Positions 8,267 through 17,424 of a stretch of 64,000 nucleotides of DNA are shown piece by piece. Position 1 is the first letter of the stretch, and each line of letters opens with the position of its first letter. A program made the position numbers and the translations under genes. The stretch comes from Clostridia bacterium (GTDB taxonomy: Bacteria > Bacillota > Peptococcia > DRI-13 > SM3-B62), in contig JAHDSQ010000012.1 of the NCBI GenBank assembly GCA_018432615.1, positions 1-64,000 on the forward strand, in the 5' to 3' direction. The notes below the pieces were generated by a model. That model ran no database searches. It was not told where the DNA came from and was given only the letters and a program-made list of their open reading frames with translations.

Positions 8267-10216
8267 TTATTCACCTTCACTTTCCAAAGAAATATTAGGC
8301 GGTGATTGATTAAAAGGTAAAGAGAAAGCAAAGATTACTTTATTATTCTTTCCTTCCGCCCATATTTCACCACCATGGGCTTCAATGATCCCTTTACAAA
8401 TTGATAACCCTAAACCGGTTCCGGTGATATGTCTATTGGAATCAAGTCGATAAAATTTATCAAAGACTTTTTTCCTGTTTTCTTCCGATATTGGGTTGCC
8501 GAGATTTTTAATAAAAAGAGATATACTATCAGGGGTTGTTTTTACGATAATGTCTATTTTGCTTTCAGGTGATGAGTATTTATGAGCGTTATCAATAAGA
8601 TTTGTTATCACCTGTTCAATTAAGACGAAATCGACATTGATTAAAGGCATGTTTTCAGGAAGACTGATTTCGACTTTTCTATCCCGCAGGACAGAGGTGA
8701 GCTTACGGAGGGTTACTTCAATGATTTCCTGAATATCGCACCATTCACTTTTCAGCTGCATCATTCCGCTCTCAAGGCGAGCCATATCAATCAGATTCTT
8801 TACTAGCATGTTCATTCTTAATGCACCCTCATTGACTGTCTGTAAAAGGGAGTTTCTTTCCGAAGGATTATAGAGGTCTCCTTCTTCAAGCAGGCTTGTT
8901 ACCGCGCCCATGATGGAAGCCAGGGGTGTGCGCAGTTCATGAGAAATCGAATTAAACAAGGCTGTTCGTAATTTTTCGGATTGAATGAGGTTTCGTGCCT
9001 GTTGTGCTTCGGCAGATAACTGCAGGCTGAAAACAGCTATGGCGGTAAGATTAGCAAAGGCTTCTAATAAACGGTTTTGTTCTGTTGAAAGGCGGAGGGG
9101 AGGATGATAGGATTTTAAGACCAATACCCCGATGTTTTTTTCTTCGGTTTTTAAAGGAATGTAAAGGCAGTTTTCCTTTTCACCGGGTTTTGTTCCGCAA
9201 CCTGCACTTTTTCCGTGTTCAAAAGCCCAGGAAGCAATTTCATCGTTAATACCAAATTCTTTCGGGTTACAGGAGGAATAGGCCATGGGTTTTAATATTC
9301 CCGAATTATCCGGCAGCAGGACTGTTGTTTCGGCATCAATAGTTTCGGCAATGACGTTGATGACGGTATTGAGGATGCCTTCAATATCCGTTTCAACAAC
9401 AATTTTACGACTTAAAGCATAAAGTGCTGCGGTTCTTGCTTCGCGTCGCTTGGATACAGAGGCCTGAGCCCTTAATCTATTGGCCATTGTACCGGTCATG
9501 ACTGCCACGAGCAAGAAAATAGCAAAGCTCAAAAGGTATTTAAGATCCTCAACCGTGATACTCAACACCGGTGGGATAAAAAAGATGTCAAAAGACAGGA
9601 CGCTTAATACCGAGGCTAGGATGGAAGGCCCTCTCCCCCAATATGCGGCGCTGATTAGGACAGGCAGGAGGAAAAGCAAGGCAATATTAACGTGATCAAA
9701 GCCGGTCAGCATGTTTAGTAAGGTTGTGAAGACAACTAAAAGAACTGTAAAAAGATAAGGGAGAAGCCTATGCTGTTTCCGAAAAGGGTTAAAGATTTTT
9801 GTTTTGTACGGTGTGCTTTTTCCGGGAAGCAAATGTACACTGATACCGTTGCTTCTCCTTACGATATTGTCAACTAACGAACCCTTCCAGATCTCACTGA
9901 ATTTTGCATGACGGGGTTTTCCAATCATTATTTGGGTTATATTTTTACGTTCCGCAAAGGAAAGAAGTTCATTTGCTATTTGCTTTCCATATAGTATCGT
10001 TATCTCTGCTCCCAGGCTTTCGGCTAAACGCAGGTTATTGTCCAGTTGTTCATACCACTTTTCATCGGTTGAAGAAAGCTGTTGTGTTTCAACGTAGACG
10101 GCAAACCATTCCGCCTGTAAAGCATCGGCTATTTTCTTGGCAGCCCTGATAACATGGGCCGAAAAGGGGCTTGGACCAACACAAACAAGAATCTTTTCAC
10201 TTGCTTGGTTATACAT
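8267..10216 (-). CDS. KdpD-like sensor histidine kinase lacking the N-terminal KdpD domain
   Basis: A 649-residue kinase. Order of domains: universal-stress-protein-like domain (about 7-132), a cluster of membrane helices like the four-helix DUF4118 unit (about 150-247), GAF-like domain (about 265-400), HisKA with ISHELRTPLAS (His426), then HATPase with GTGLGLSI. This is the C-terminal two thirds of KdpD. Full-length KdpD is near 900 residues and starts with a Walker-A-containing KdpD domain, which is absent. GAGGTGAG precedes the start, and an extended -10 (TGCTATACT) lies upstream. It is encoded directly before its regulator and the Ktr genes, suggesting it senses K+ or turgor to control K+ uptake (inference). 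Confidence 0.88.
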   Translation of the reverse strand: MYNQASEKILVCVGPSPFSAHVIRAAKKIADALQAEWFAVYVETQQLSSTDEKWYEQLDNNLRLAESLGAEITILYGKQIANELLSFAERKNITQIMIGKPRHAKFSEIWKGSLVDNIVRRSNGISVHLLPGKSTPYKTKIFNPFRKQHRLLPYLFTVLLVVFTTLLNMLTGFDHVNIALLFLLPVLISAAYWGRGPSILASVLSVLSFDIFFIPPVLSITVEDLKYLLSFAIFLLVAVMTGTMANRLRAQASVSKRREARTAALYALSRKIVVETDIEGILNTVINVIAETIDAETTVLLPDNSGILKPMAYSSCNPKEFGINDEIASWAFEHGKSAGCGTKPGEKENCLYIPLKTEEKNIGVLVLKSYHPPLRLSTEQNRLLEAFANLTAIAVFSLQLSAEAQQARNLIQSEKLRTALFNSISHELRTPLASIMGAVTSLLEEGDLYNPSERNSLLQTVNEGALRMNMLVKNLIDMARLESGMMQLKSEWCDIQEIIEVTLRKLTSVLRDRKVEISLPENMPLINVDFVLIEQVITNLIDNAHKYSSPESKIDIIVKTTPDSISLFIKNLGNPISEENRKKVFDKFYRLDSNRHITGTGLGLSICKGIIEAHGGEIWAEGKNNKVIFAFSLPFNQSPPNISLESEGE

Positions 10217-10285
10217 TTTATTCTCACCTCAAGGTTTAGTATAGCAAGTTTTATCATAACAGCATACTTAAGATTTTGCGGTAGA

Positions 10286-10315
10286 TTAGACGACAATAAT
10301 ATTTACTGATATAAT
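10286..10315 (+). promoter_or_regulatory. Probable promoter of the PHP-domain gene
   Basis: TTAGAC (10286-10291) and a perfect TATAAT (10310-10315) with an 18-base spacer stand about 58 bases before the start codon, in the divergent region next to the sensor kinase gene. Confidence 0.55.
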
Positions 10316-10372
10316 TTTATAGCAAAATAATCAAAGTGACGCAAGTGGTGGTATGAACGGAGGATGGAAGGA

Positions 10373-11233
10373 ATGAGGGTTGATTTACATATCCATACGA
10401 CGGCGTCCGATGGGTGTTGGTCTCCGGAACAATTGGTAAGAAAGGTAGCAGAAAGGGGCATCGGGTTGTTTGCGGTTACCGATCATGAGTCGGTAGCTAA
10501 TGTTGCCGAAACCCGAAAACTGGCTGAAACAAAAGGCCTGGGGTTTTTACCCGGTGTAGAGATTTCAGCCACGAGTAACGGTCAGATGTACCACATCCTC
10601 GGCTATTATGTGGATGTGCAGAATAAGGATTTTTTATCACTTCTTGGGCACAATTCGGAATTGATGCGTAAGAAAGACGACGAAAGTATTGTCATGTTGG
10701 CTGAAAAAGGTTATCCGCTGGATTTGGCAAAATACCAAACATATCAAAACGATCCCCGGCGCGGAGGATGGAAAGCCCTTAACTTTCTGATTGACGAAGG
10801 GATTTGCGCCGATAAGGATGACTTCTTTCGTAATCTATTCAAAGGCGACTTGAAAACACCTTTTCCCATTTTCCCCGAGCCTTTCGAGGTGATTGAAGTC
10901 ATAAAGGAATCGGGCGGTATTCCTGTTCTAGCCCACCCGGGGGGAGATATTTACGGAGGCATTGACCTCTTGGACACCTTAGAGTTTTTGTATTCCTGCG
11001 GGATAGAAGGTATTGAATGTTTTCATCCGGAACACGATTCTCGGACGACGAAGTTTTGCCTTGGCTGGACAAAGGAGAAAAATCTTCATATCTCAGGTGG
11101 CTCGGATTGTCATGGAGAGTTACACGACTCGCGTCGTTTGGGAGAACCCTTTATTACAGAAAAAGAAATATCATCTATCTGGCGGGAAAAAGGACTTTTT
11201 CAAAAGGCAGCTACAAAAACACAGATTTCTTAA
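10373..11233 (+). CDS. PHP-domain metal-dependent phosphoesterase
   Basis: A 286-residue PHP-family protein. The metal-binding motifs are visible: DLHIHTTASDG at the N terminus, VTDHESV, GVEIS, VLAHPGG and the C-terminal GGSDCHGE. Relatives hydrolyse small phosphoesters (3',5'-nucleoside bisphosphates, 5'-3' oligoribonucleotides or histidinol phosphate); the substrate here cannot be fixed. ATG 10373 sits 9 bases after GGAGG (10359-10363), whereas ATG 10364 directly abuts it. It appears to be a single-gene unit. Confidence 0.85.
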   Translation: MRVDLHIHTTASDGCWSPEQLVRKVAERGIGLFAVTDHESVANVAETRKLAETKGLGFLPGVEISATSNGQMYHILGYYVDVQNKDFLSLLGHNSELMRKKDDESIVMLAEKGYPLDLAKYQTYQNDPRRGGWKALNFLIDEGICADKDDFFRNLFKGDLKTPFPIFPEPFEVIEVIKESGGIPVLAHPGGDIYGGIDLLDTLEFLYSCGIEGIECFHPEHDSRTTKFCLGWTKEKNLHISGGSDCHGELHDSRRLGEPFITEKEISSIWREKGLFQKAATKTQIS

Positions 11234-11255
11234 AAAAAGATTTCCTAAAATATGT

Positions 11256-11284
11256 TTGACAAGAAGAAAAAAGAGTTATAGAAT
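11256..11284 (+). promoter_or_regulatory. Promoter of the ylxM-ffh operon
   Basis: TTGACA (11256-11261) and TAGAAT (11279-11284) are separated by 17 bases, about 48 bases before the ylxM start. This probably drives the long SRP/ribosome operon. Confidence 0.7.
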
Positions 11285-11331
11285 ACTGGTGTTAAGCAAA
11301 AATACTTAACAACGTTGTGGTGGTAGAATTG

Positions 11332-11676
11332 ATGGATGAGCGAACGAAACGTGTGATGATGTATGATTTTTACGGAGCCCTGTTGACACAGAAACAGCGG
11401 GAGATATATGACCTGTATTACCAGCAGGATCTGTCCTTAGGTGAAATTGCAGAGCTGCACGGTGTTTCAAGGCAGGCTGTTTTTGATTTGCTGAAAAGAA
11501 CGGATGAGGTCTTAAGGGAATATGACAACAAATTAGGGCTTGTTGCAAAGTATTTCAGCAGTGTGGATATAGTGGAAAAAGTTAACGGAATGTTGGCAGG
11601 GGTGGAAAAGAACGCGGTAAACGTTGATTTAAAAGATGTGTACAGCCTCTTGAATTCATTAAAAAGTGTTTGGTAG
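11332..11676 (+). CDS. ylxM: YlxM-family DNA-binding protein associated with SRP
   Basis: A 114-residue protein of the UPF0122/YlxM family. DFYGALLTQKQREIYDLYY and the helix-turn-helix segment SLGEIAELHGVSRQAVFDLL resemble a sigma-70 region 4 fold. YlxM is nearly always encoded just before ffh and has been linked to SRP function in Gram-positive bacteria. ATG 11332 is preferred, since family members begin a few residues before the conserved YDFY; GTG 11317 in the same frame is possible. The gene ends 11 bases before ffh. Confidence 0.9.
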   Translation: MDERTKRVMMYDFYGALLTQKQREIYDLYYQQDLSLGEIAELHGVSRQAVFDLLKRTDEVLREYDNKLGLVAKYFSSVDIVEKVNGMLAGVEKNAVNVDLKDVYSLLNSLKSVW

Positions 11677-11687
11677 GTGATGCCAAA

Positions 11688-13040
11688 GTGGCATTTGAAA
11701 GTTTAGCGGAAAAACTACAGGGTATATTTAAGAATTTGCGCGGTAAGGGGAAGCTTTCCGAAAAAGATGTCAGTCAGGCTATGCGGGAAATACGGATGGC
11801 CTTGTTGGAGGCTGATGTTAACTATAAAGTTGTAAAAGAATTTATAAATAATCTCAAAGAAAAAGCGGTTGGTGCCGAGGTGTTGGAGAGTCTGACGCCG
11901 GGACAGCAGGTTGTTAAAATCGTTCACCAAGAAATGACAGCCTTGATGGGCGGAAGTCTCAGTAAACTCAACATGTCTTCTAAACCGCCGACGGTGGTGA
12001 TGCTTGTCGGACTGCAGGGAGCAGGCAAGACGACCACTTGCGGGAAACTTGCTCTGCTTTTAAAAAAACAGGGCAAGAATCCGTTGCTTGTGGCCTGCGA
12101 TATATACCGTCCGGCAGCAATTAAGCAGTTGCAGATACTGGGCGAGAATCTTGATGTTTCTGTCTTTACGATGGGGGAGAAAAGCAAACCCGTCGATATC
12201 GTTGAAGCAGCTCGCTCTTTTGCGGAAAAGCAAGGAAAAGACATGCTAATCATTGATACGGCGGGACGTTTGCACATAGACGAAGACTTAATGTCGGAGT
12301 TGGAAGGAATCAAGAAAAAATGCCGGCCTCATGAAATTCTGCTTGTGGTGGATGCCATGACAGGACAGGATGCAGTTAATGCCGCTGAAGTATTTAATGA
12401 TCGTTTAGGCTTGGATGGTGTGATATTAACCAAGCTGGATGGAGATGCCCGCGGTGGTGCGGCCCTTTCTGTGAAGGCTGTCACGGGGAAACCCATTAAA
12501 TTTGTGGGTATGGGAGAAAAGCCGGAGGCCTTAGAACCATTTTATCCTGATAGGATGTCCTCACGTATTTTGGGAATGGGGGATGTGCTGACACTTATTG
12601 AAAAAGCACAGGATAGTGTAGATGCAAAAAAGGCAGCGGAGCTTCAGCAGAAGCTTAGGAAGAATGAGTACACCTTGGAAGATTTTCTTGATCAATTGCA
12701 GCAGATGAAGTCAATGGGTCCGATCAATCAGATAATGGATATGCTTCCCGGTATGGGAAAAATGAAAGGTATGAAAAATGTTGAAATAAACGAACAGGAC
12801 CTGAAAAAAACCGAAGCAATTATCCGCTCTATGACCAAAGAAGAGCGCAGGAAAACGGAGCTATTAAATGCCGGCCGCAGAAAAAGGATAGCCAGAGGGA
12901 GCGGTACTTCCGTGCAAGATGTTAACAAGCTAATCAAGCAGTATGAACAGTCGTTGAAACTGATAAAACAGATGAACCAAATGCAGAGTTCAGCTAAGGG
13001 TGGTAAAAAAGGGAGTTTTAATCTTCCTTTCTTAAAATAA
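11688..13040 (+). CDS. ffh: Signal recognition particle protein Ffh (SRP54)
   Basis: The 450-residue SRP GTPase binds signal sequences on nascent chains and 4.5S/6S RNA and docks with FtsY. The N domain starts [14 protein letters not shown]; the G domain has P-loop [14 protein letters not shown], the DIYRPAA insertion motif, DTAGRLH and [10 protein letters not shown]; the methionine-rich M domain (from about residue 330) contains [13 protein letters not shown] and [17 protein letters not shown] for RNA contact. GTG 11688 is chosen over TTG 11670 because TAGGTGAT is well spaced and the family start matches. Confidence 0.96.
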   Translation: MAFESLAEKLQGIFKNLRGKGKLSEKDVSQAMREIRMALLEADVNYKVVKEFINNLKEKAVGAEVLESLTPGQQVVKIVHQEMTALMGGSLSKLNMSSKPPTVVMLVGLQGAGKTTTCGKLALLLKKQGKNPLLVACDIYRPAAIKQLQILGENLDVSVFTMGEKSKPVDIVEAARSFAEKQGKDMLIIDTAGRLHIDEDLMSELEGIKKKCRPHEILLVVDAMTGQDAVNAAEVFNDRLGLDGVILTKLDGDARGGAALSVKAVTGKPIKFVGMGEKPEALEPFYPDRMSSRILGMGDVLTLIEKAQDSVDAKKAAELQQKLRKNEYTLEDFLDQLQQMKSMGPINQIMDMLPGMGKMKGMKNVEINEQDLKKTEAIIRSMTKEERRKTELLNAGRRKRIARGSGTSVQDVNKLIKQYEQSLKLIKQMNQMQSSAKGGKKGSFNLPFLK

Positions 13041-13086
13041 ATGTCTTCTAATAGTTGTTCTATTGATGATGAGGAGGTGAACAAAT

Positions 13087-13401
13087 ATGGCTACACGTAT
13101 CAGACTTAAACGCATGGGAGCAAAAAAGAATCCGTTTTACCGCTTAGTTGTTGCTGATTCCCGCTCGCCACGTGACGGAAGGTTCATTGAAGAGATTGGG
13201 TATTATGATCCGACCAAAGAGCCCACGGTTGTTAAGATTAATGAAGAGAGAGCCGCGTACTGGTTAGGGACAGGTGCACAACCTTCCGATACGGCTAGGG
13301 CTTTGTTAAAAAAAGCAGGAATTATTTCCAAAAAACAAGTCAAGGCTGAAGAAGTACAAGAAGTACAAGAGGTAGAAGAGGTACAAGAGGTAAGTGAATA
13401 A
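13087..13401 (+). CDS. rpsP: 30S ribosomal protein S16
   Basis: Recognised from [37 protein letters not shown] and the [17 protein letters not shown] segment. It is a 30S assembly protein. At 104 residues it is longer than the usual 80-90 because of an acidic tail made of repeated V-Q-E units (nucleotides about 13348-13398, 9-base repeats), probably produced by slippage. GAGGAGGTG precedes the start. It keeps the classical ffh-rpsP order. Confidence 0.97.
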   Translation: MATRIRLKRMGAKKNPFYRLVVADSRSPRDGRFIEEIGYYDPTKEPTVVKINEERAAYWLGTGAQPSDTARALLKKAGIISKKQVKAEEVQEVQEVEEVQEVSE

Positions 13402-13425
13402 CCGTAAGGTTAGGAGGAAGGACAA

Positions 13426-13659
13426 ATGGTAGAATTGGTGAAGGTCCTGGCACAAGCCCTTGTTGACAACCCAGGTGCCGTACAAGTAGGCAGCCGGGAA
13501 GAAGGTAACGCTATTATCATTGAGTTGCGTGTTGCATCCGAAGATATGGGAAAGGTAATCGGCAAGCAGGGGCGAATCGCCAGAGCTATTCGTACTGTAG
13601 TTAAGGCTGCATCTTCCCAAAGAACGGGTAAAAGGGTAGTAGTGGATATACTGGAGTAA
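13426..13659 (+). CDS. khpA: KH-domain RNA-binding protein KhpA
   Basis: A 77-residue single KH domain (YlqC family). The GxxG loop is present as IGKQGR. KhpA usually partners with KhpB/Jag in RNA binding linked to cell elongation; this function is family knowledge. AGGAGG precedes the start. It sits between rpsP and ylqD as in Bacillus and many Clostridia, and a modest terminator follows. Confidence 0.93.
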   Translation: MVELVKVLAQALVDNPGAVQVGSREEGNAIIIELRVASEDMGKVIGKQGRIARAIRTVVKAASSQRTGKRVVVDILE

Positions 13660-13668
13660 AAACCGGGA

Positions 13669-13688
13669 AGGGGCCTTGGGCCTCTTTT
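13669..13688 (+). terminator. Weak internal terminator after khpA
   Basis: AGGGGCC-TTG-GGCCTCT (7 bp, one G-T pair) followed by TTTCTTGG. It may only partly terminate, since ylqD-rimM-trmD continue on the same strand. Confidence 0.5.
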
Positions 13689-13741
13689 CTTGGTTTGGGT
13701 AAACAGAAGAAAAAGTATTTTCGGATATTGGAGGCTATAGA

Positions 13742-14137
13742 ATGATTATTCAGCGTAAGATCAAGGTGAAAGTAATAGTTACGGAAAATTTTAAAAATGT
13801 CGTTGTTAACGAGATGCAGGAGACAATTAAAAAAATCGAGGCGGAAATTGCTTTTATCGAACAAAGGACAAAAAAGACTGTGACGGAATTGACTATTAAA
13901 GCTTCTCCTCAGGTAAACACGGTACGGGAGCAATTGGAATACGAAAGAAGGAAAAGAGAAGAGACAAAAAGCAATCTGTTGGAGCAAATCAAACAGGTAA
14001 ATGCACTAGAAGAGGGCTCAGAGGTTTTACAGGGGGAAGTAGAAGGTCCTGCTGAGGTTAGTGTTGGTGCTGACTGGAAAGAGTTATACAGCAAGGAAAT
14101 AGTCGTAAAAGACGGTATTGTCGTTGAGATAAGGTAG
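13742..14137 (+). CDS. ylqD: YlqD family protein
   Basis: A 131-residue protein matching the YlqD family by position between khpA and rimM and by its layout: a short beta-rich N terminus (IIQRKIKVKVIVTENFK), a charged coiled-coil (about residues 20-85) and a small C-terminal domain ending IVVKDGIVVEIR. The molecular function of YlqD is unknown. It ends 10 bases before rimM. The position strongly supports the call even though sequence conservation is low. Confidence 0.8.
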   Translation: MIIQRKIKVKVIVTENFKNVVVNEMQETIKKIEAEIAFIEQRTKKTVTELTIKASPQVNTVREQLEYERRKREETKSNLLEQIKQVNALEEGSEVLQGEVEGPAEVSVGADWKELYSKEIVVKDGIVVEIR

Positions 14138-14147
14138 GTGTGTTACG

Positions 14148-14642
14148 GTGCCGCTTTATGTAAAGATCGGTAAAATTATTAATACTCACGGTTACAAAGG
14201 TGAGCTGAAGGTGCTGCCGTTGACTGATGAGGTCGACAGGTTCTTTGATTTGCATCATGTGTTTATTGATGATAATGAGTATCATGTCATAAAGGCCAGA
14301 TTGCACCAAGAGTACGTGCTGCTTTTATTGCAGGGAAGAGAAGATATGGACAGTGCCAAAGAATTACAGGGTTCATATTTAGAATTGCCGGTTGAAGAAC
14401 TCAAGAAACTGCCGGAAGGGCAATATTACCATTTCCAAATAGTCGGCTTGAGCGTTTATGAGGATAACAGATTGCTGGGAGAAGTGTCGGATATTTTACA
14501 AACGGGAAGCAATGATGTTTATGTGGTCAAAAGCCCTAAAGGGAAAGAAATATATCTTCCGGCACTTAAAGAAGTCGTGCGACACATTGATGTCGAGGCG
14601 GGTAAAATCGAGGTCAAGCTGCCGCCCGGCCTGTTGGATTAA
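14148..14642 (+). CDS. rimM: 16S rRNA processing protein RimM
   Basis: A 164-residue 30S-maturation factor with the RimM N-terminal domain (KIGKIINTHGYKGELKVLPLTD) and a C-terminal PRC-barrel (QIVGLSVYEDNRLLGEVSDI, then YLPALKEVVRHIDVE). It helps assemble the 30S head with S19. The start is GTG 14148, with AGGTAGGTG upstream. It precedes trmD, the usual pairing. Confidence 0.95.
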   Translation: MPLYVKIGKIINTHGYKGELKVLPLTDEVDRFFDLHHVFIDDNEYHVIKARLHQEYVLLLLQGREDMDSAKELQGSYLELPVEELKKLPEGQYYHFQIVGLSVYEDNRLLGEVSDILQTGSNDVYVVKSPKGKEIYLPALKEVVRHIDVEAGKIEVKLPPGLLD

Positions 14643-14663
14643 GTGTTTTAAAACGGAGGGACT

Positions 14664-15401
14664 ATGGATATTTTTGTTTTTACGATATTTCCCGAGATGT
14701 TTGAGGGACCGTTAAATACGAGTATTATGCAAAAGGCCAGGGAGAGAGGTCTTGTTAGCATTCAAATGGTAGATTACAGGCTATATGCTCCTTCCAAGCA
14801 TAAGAACGTGGATGATTCTCCTTATGGAGGTGGGGCCGGTATGGTGATCAAGCCTGAACCTGTTTATTACGCCCTCGAAGATCGTTTGCAGGGAGATTAC
14901 GGGAAGGTGCTTTTGATGACACCCCAGGGTGAGAAGTTTTCTCAGGAGATGGCTAAGGAACTGGCCGGGGAGGAAAGGTTATCTATCATTTGCGGGCATT
15001 ATGAAGGGTTTGACGAAAGGATTAGGAAGCTGGCTCATCAGGAGGTGTCAATCGGGGATTATGTACTGACGGGGGGAGAAATACCGGCAGTTGTCATTAT
15101 TGATGCCGTAAGTCGCCTTATTCCCGGCGTTTTGGGAGAAGAAGAGTCTGCTCGCTTTGATTCCCATTATGATGGCTTGCTTGAGCATCCACAGTATACA
15201 CGACCCCGTGAATTTCGAGGGATGTCTGTTCCTGATGTTTTGCTTTCCGGTAACCACGAGGAAATAAGACGGTGGCGGCGTAAGGAGTCTCTGCGGCGTA
15301 CATTGCTGCGCAGACCGGATTTATTGGACAGAGCTAAGTTGTGTCGTGAGGACGAAGTGCTGGTAGCTGAAATACTGAACGAGGAGAGAACCGAAAAATG
15401 A
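14664..15401 (+). CDS. trmD: tRNA (guanine-37-N1)-methyltransferase TrmD
   Basis: A 245-residue SPOUT-class enzyme that forms m1G37 in tRNAs reading CNN and CGG codons to prevent frameshifts. Motifs: [35 protein letters not shown] (the AdoMet trefoil knot) and the C-terminal RRKESLRRT. The full family length is present. It overlaps the next methyltransferase gene by 4 bases (ATGA). Confidence 0.97.
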   Translation: MDIFVFTIFPEMFEGPLNTSIMQKARERGLVSIQMVDYRLYAPSKHKNVDDSPYGGGAGMVIKPEPVYYALEDRLQGDYGKVLLMTPQGEKFSQEMAKELAGEERLSIICGHYEGFDERIRKLAHQEVSIGDYVLTGGEIPAVVIIDAVSRLIPGVLGEEESARFDSHYDGLLEHPQYTRPREFRGMSVPDVLLSGNHEEIRRWRRKESLRRTLLRRPDLLDRAKLCREDEVLVAEILNEERTEK

Positions 15402-15973
15402 CAAACCGCATTTTTTTAGGTCTGGTCCATCATCCTGTTTACAGTAAAAACATGGATGTTATTGCTACTTCGGTTACAAACCTTGATATTCATGATATAG
15501 CACGTTGTGCGGCGACCTATTGCTTAAACCGTTATTATATTATTCATCCTTTACAGTCGCATCACGAGCTTGTGCAGGAAATAGTAGGGTATTGGCGAGA
15601 GGGATTTGGTGCCGCCTATAACCCGGATCGCAAAGAAGCCGTCGGTCTTATTGAGTTGGCTGATTCCATTGAAAATGCGGTTAAGGTAATCAAGGAGGAA
15701 TACCATGGTCCGGTTTATACGGTAGCGACTGATGCGAAAAGGTCCCCGAAGAGTGTATCTTACGGTCATTTGCGTGAGCAGTTAAAAAACGGAAAAGACA
15801 GCAACTATTTGCTTTTGTTTGGAACAGGCTGGGGGATGACAGAAGAAACTGTTTCCGCGGCAGATTATGTGCTGGAACCGATCCAAGGTGGGGCTGAATA
15901 CAATCATCTTTCCGTAAGGAGTGCCGTTTCTATCATTTTAGACAGGCTTTTGGGAGAAAAATGGTGGAAATAA
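15398..15973 (+). CDS. TrmD-linked SAM-dependent RNA methyltransferase (Methyltrn_RNA_4 family)
   Basis: A 191-residue protein of a SPOUT-like family found next to trmD in many Clostridia. It begins [33 protein letters not shown], and the GTGWGMTEE and [19 protein letters not shown] segments near the C terminus fit the AdoMet-binding knot. The target nucleotide is unknown to me. It is translationally coupled to trmD by an ATGA overlap. Confidence 0.85.
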   Translation: MTNRIFLGLVHHPVYSKNMDVIATSVTNLDIHDIARCAATYCLNRYYIIHPLQSHHELVQEIVGYWREGFGAAYNPDRKEAVGLIELADSIENAVKVIKEEYHGPVYTVATDAKRSPKSVSYGHLREQLKNGKDSNYLLLFGTGWGMTEETVSAADYVLEPIQGGAEYNHLSVRSAVSIILDRLLGEKWWK

Positions 15974-15974
15974 G

Positions 15975-16004
15975 TTGCTTGTTGGCAAAGTGTTATGATA
16001 TAAT
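15975..16004 (+). promoter_or_regulatory. Promoter of rplS
   Basis: TTGCTT (15975-15980) and a perfect TATAAT (15999-16004) with an 18-base spacer lie directly after the upstream stop codon, giving a leader of roughly 90 bases before rplS. Confidence 0.65.
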
Positions 16005-16009
16005 ACAAA

Positions 16010-16102
16010 ACGGTTGCGCATTGCGCTTGTGAGAACGGATGGTCCGCTGTCCTGACCTGAGGGTGGGATATGAACATTCATGTGGGAAGGAGGTAGCATA
16101 TT
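16010..16102 (+). promoter_or_regulatory. Candidate L19 leader RNA (rplS autoregulation)
   Basis: The leader between the rplS promoter and gene can fold locally: GCGCATTGCGC at about 16016-16026 and a GGTCCGCTGTCCTGACC element further on, then a strong AAGGAGG ribosome site near 16087. Ribosomal protein L19 leaders are known in Firmicutes at this place. I infer the class from position and structure, not from a covariance search. Confidence 0.45.
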
Positions 16103-16450
16103 ATGGATTTTATCAAAGCTGTAGAAAAAGAACATCTTCGCGATGATATACCTGAATTCCGTCCCGGTGACACCGTGAAAGTGCACGTTAAGGTTGTTGA
16201 GGGCAGCAGGGAAAGGGTACAGGTATTTGAAGGTGTTGTTATAAAAAGAAAAGGAAGCGGTTTGAGTGAGACCTTCACCGTGCGCCGTGTTTCCTATGGT
16301 GTGGGAGTTGAGCGCTGTTTTCCCGTACATTCACCCAGACTGGAGAAGATTGAGGTTGTACGTCTGGGCAGAGTAAGAAGAGCCAAGCTCTATTATCTGC
16401 GTCAGCGTTCGGGTAAGGCGGCCAGAATCAAAGAACGGGCAAAAAGATAG
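16103..16450 (+). CDS. rplS: 50S ribosomal protein L19
   Basis: A 115-residue L19 at the 30S-50S interface. [33 protein letters not shown] and the [18 protein letters not shown] segment are diagnostic; the C terminus is basic. It follows trmD as in most bacteria but has its own promoter and leader. A terminator follows the gene. Confidence 0.97.
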   Translation: MDFIKAVEKEHLRDDIPEFRPGDTVKVHVKVVEGSRERVQVFEGVVIKRKGSGLSETFTVRRVSYGVGVERCFPVHSPRLEKIEVVRLGRVRRAKLYYLRQRSGKAARIKERAKR

Positions 16451-16471
16451 TTGGATTTCGGATGGTGGTTG

Positions 16472-16500
16472 AAGGGGCTGAATTGTTCAGTCCCTTTGTT
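16472..16500 (+). terminator. Terminator of rplS
   Basis: AAGGGGCTGAA-TTG-TTCAGTCCCTT (11 bp, one G-T pair) followed by TGTTTCT. A TATAAT at 16505-16510, with TTGTTC 16 bases before it inside the hairpin, could start the next transcript. Confidence 0.75.
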
Positions 16501-16569
16501 TCTATATAATATAAACAAAAAAGGCGATTATTTCGCGTGAGCTGTGTTGTCTTTTGGGAGGCGAGGAAA

Positions 16570-17424
16570 ATGGTACAATGGTTTCCGGGGCATATGGCCA
16601 AAACAAAACGCCTTATCACGGAAAACATCAAGCTGGTGGATGTAGTGCTGGAGTTGGCTGATGCGAGGCTTCCTGCAAGCAGCCGTAATCCCTTGTTGGA
16701 CGATATTATTATTAATAAGCCCAAGGTTTTGGTGTTAACGAGAGAGGATTTGGCTGATCCGGAGAAAACGGCAGAGTGGTTAAAGCATTTTGAGGGTGTA
16801 GGTCTCTCGGCAATACCGATTGATGCCTTGCATGGCAAGGGAACTGCAAGAAACCGTCTCCTTCAGGGCATCAGGGAACAGGCTCAGGGTGTCATTGAAA
16901 AAAGAAAGAAAAAAGGTATAATTAAAACTGTAGTAAGGACGATGGTTGTTGGTATACCAAACGTTGGAAAGTCAACGCTGATAAATTTTTTGGCAGGCAG
17001 TAAAGCGGCAGAAACAGGTAATAAACCGGGTGTTACCAGAGGTAAGCAGTGGATCAAGATCGGCAGGGATGTAGAATTACTGGATATGCCGGGTATTCTG
17101 TGGCCAAAGATTGAGGATCCCGAAGTCGGATACAAGTTGGCTGCAACCGGTGCCGTCGGAGAAAGGGCACTCGATGTCGGGGACATAGCAAGGTGGTTGA
17201 TTGAGTGGCTGTGCGTCAATATACCCGGTAGAATACTTCAGAGATATGGTGTCGACGAGGAGCTTTCAGTTGAGGAGATAATAACCCGGATAAGTAAAAG
17301 GCGAGGATTTGTTAGAAGAGGCGGGATAATTGAGACAGAAAAAGGTGCCTTGGTTTTGCTGGAGGAGTTTCGCAGTGGGAAGCTTGGAACTGTAACTATG
17401 GATGAAATAAGGAGAAGTGTATGA
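16570..17424 (+). CDS. rbgA: Ribosome biogenesis GTPase RbgA (YlqF)
   Basis: A 284-residue circularly permuted GTPase needed for late 50S assembly. It starts VQWFPGHMAKTKR, typical of RbgA. The permuted motif order shows: the G4-type segment (VLTRED here) comes before G1 [14 protein letters not shown], then G2/G3 with GVTRGKQW and LLDMPGILWPK. A C-terminal helical domain contacts 23S rRNA. ATG 16570 follows GGAGGCGAGG. The stop overlaps the rnhB start by 4 bases. Confidence 0.95.
   Translation: MVQWFPGHMAKTKRLITENIKLVDVVLELADARLPASSRNPLLDDIIINKPKVLVLTREDLADPEKTAEWLKHFEGVGLSAIPIDALHGKGTARNRLLQGIREQAQGVIEKRKKKGIIKTVVRTMVVGIPNVGKSTLINFLAGSKAAETGNKPGVTRGKQWIKIGRDVELLDMPGILWPKIEDPEVGYKLAATGAVGERALDVGDIARWLIEWLCVNIPGRILQRYGVDEELSVEEIITRISKRRGFVRRGGIIETEKGALVLLEEFRSGKLGTVTMDEIRRSV

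Noticed and set aside
13340-13401. Frameshift or fusion at the rpsP 3' end
   Set aside because: The extra tail is in frame, purely repetitive and followed by a normal gap and ribosome site for khpA; slippage explains it.
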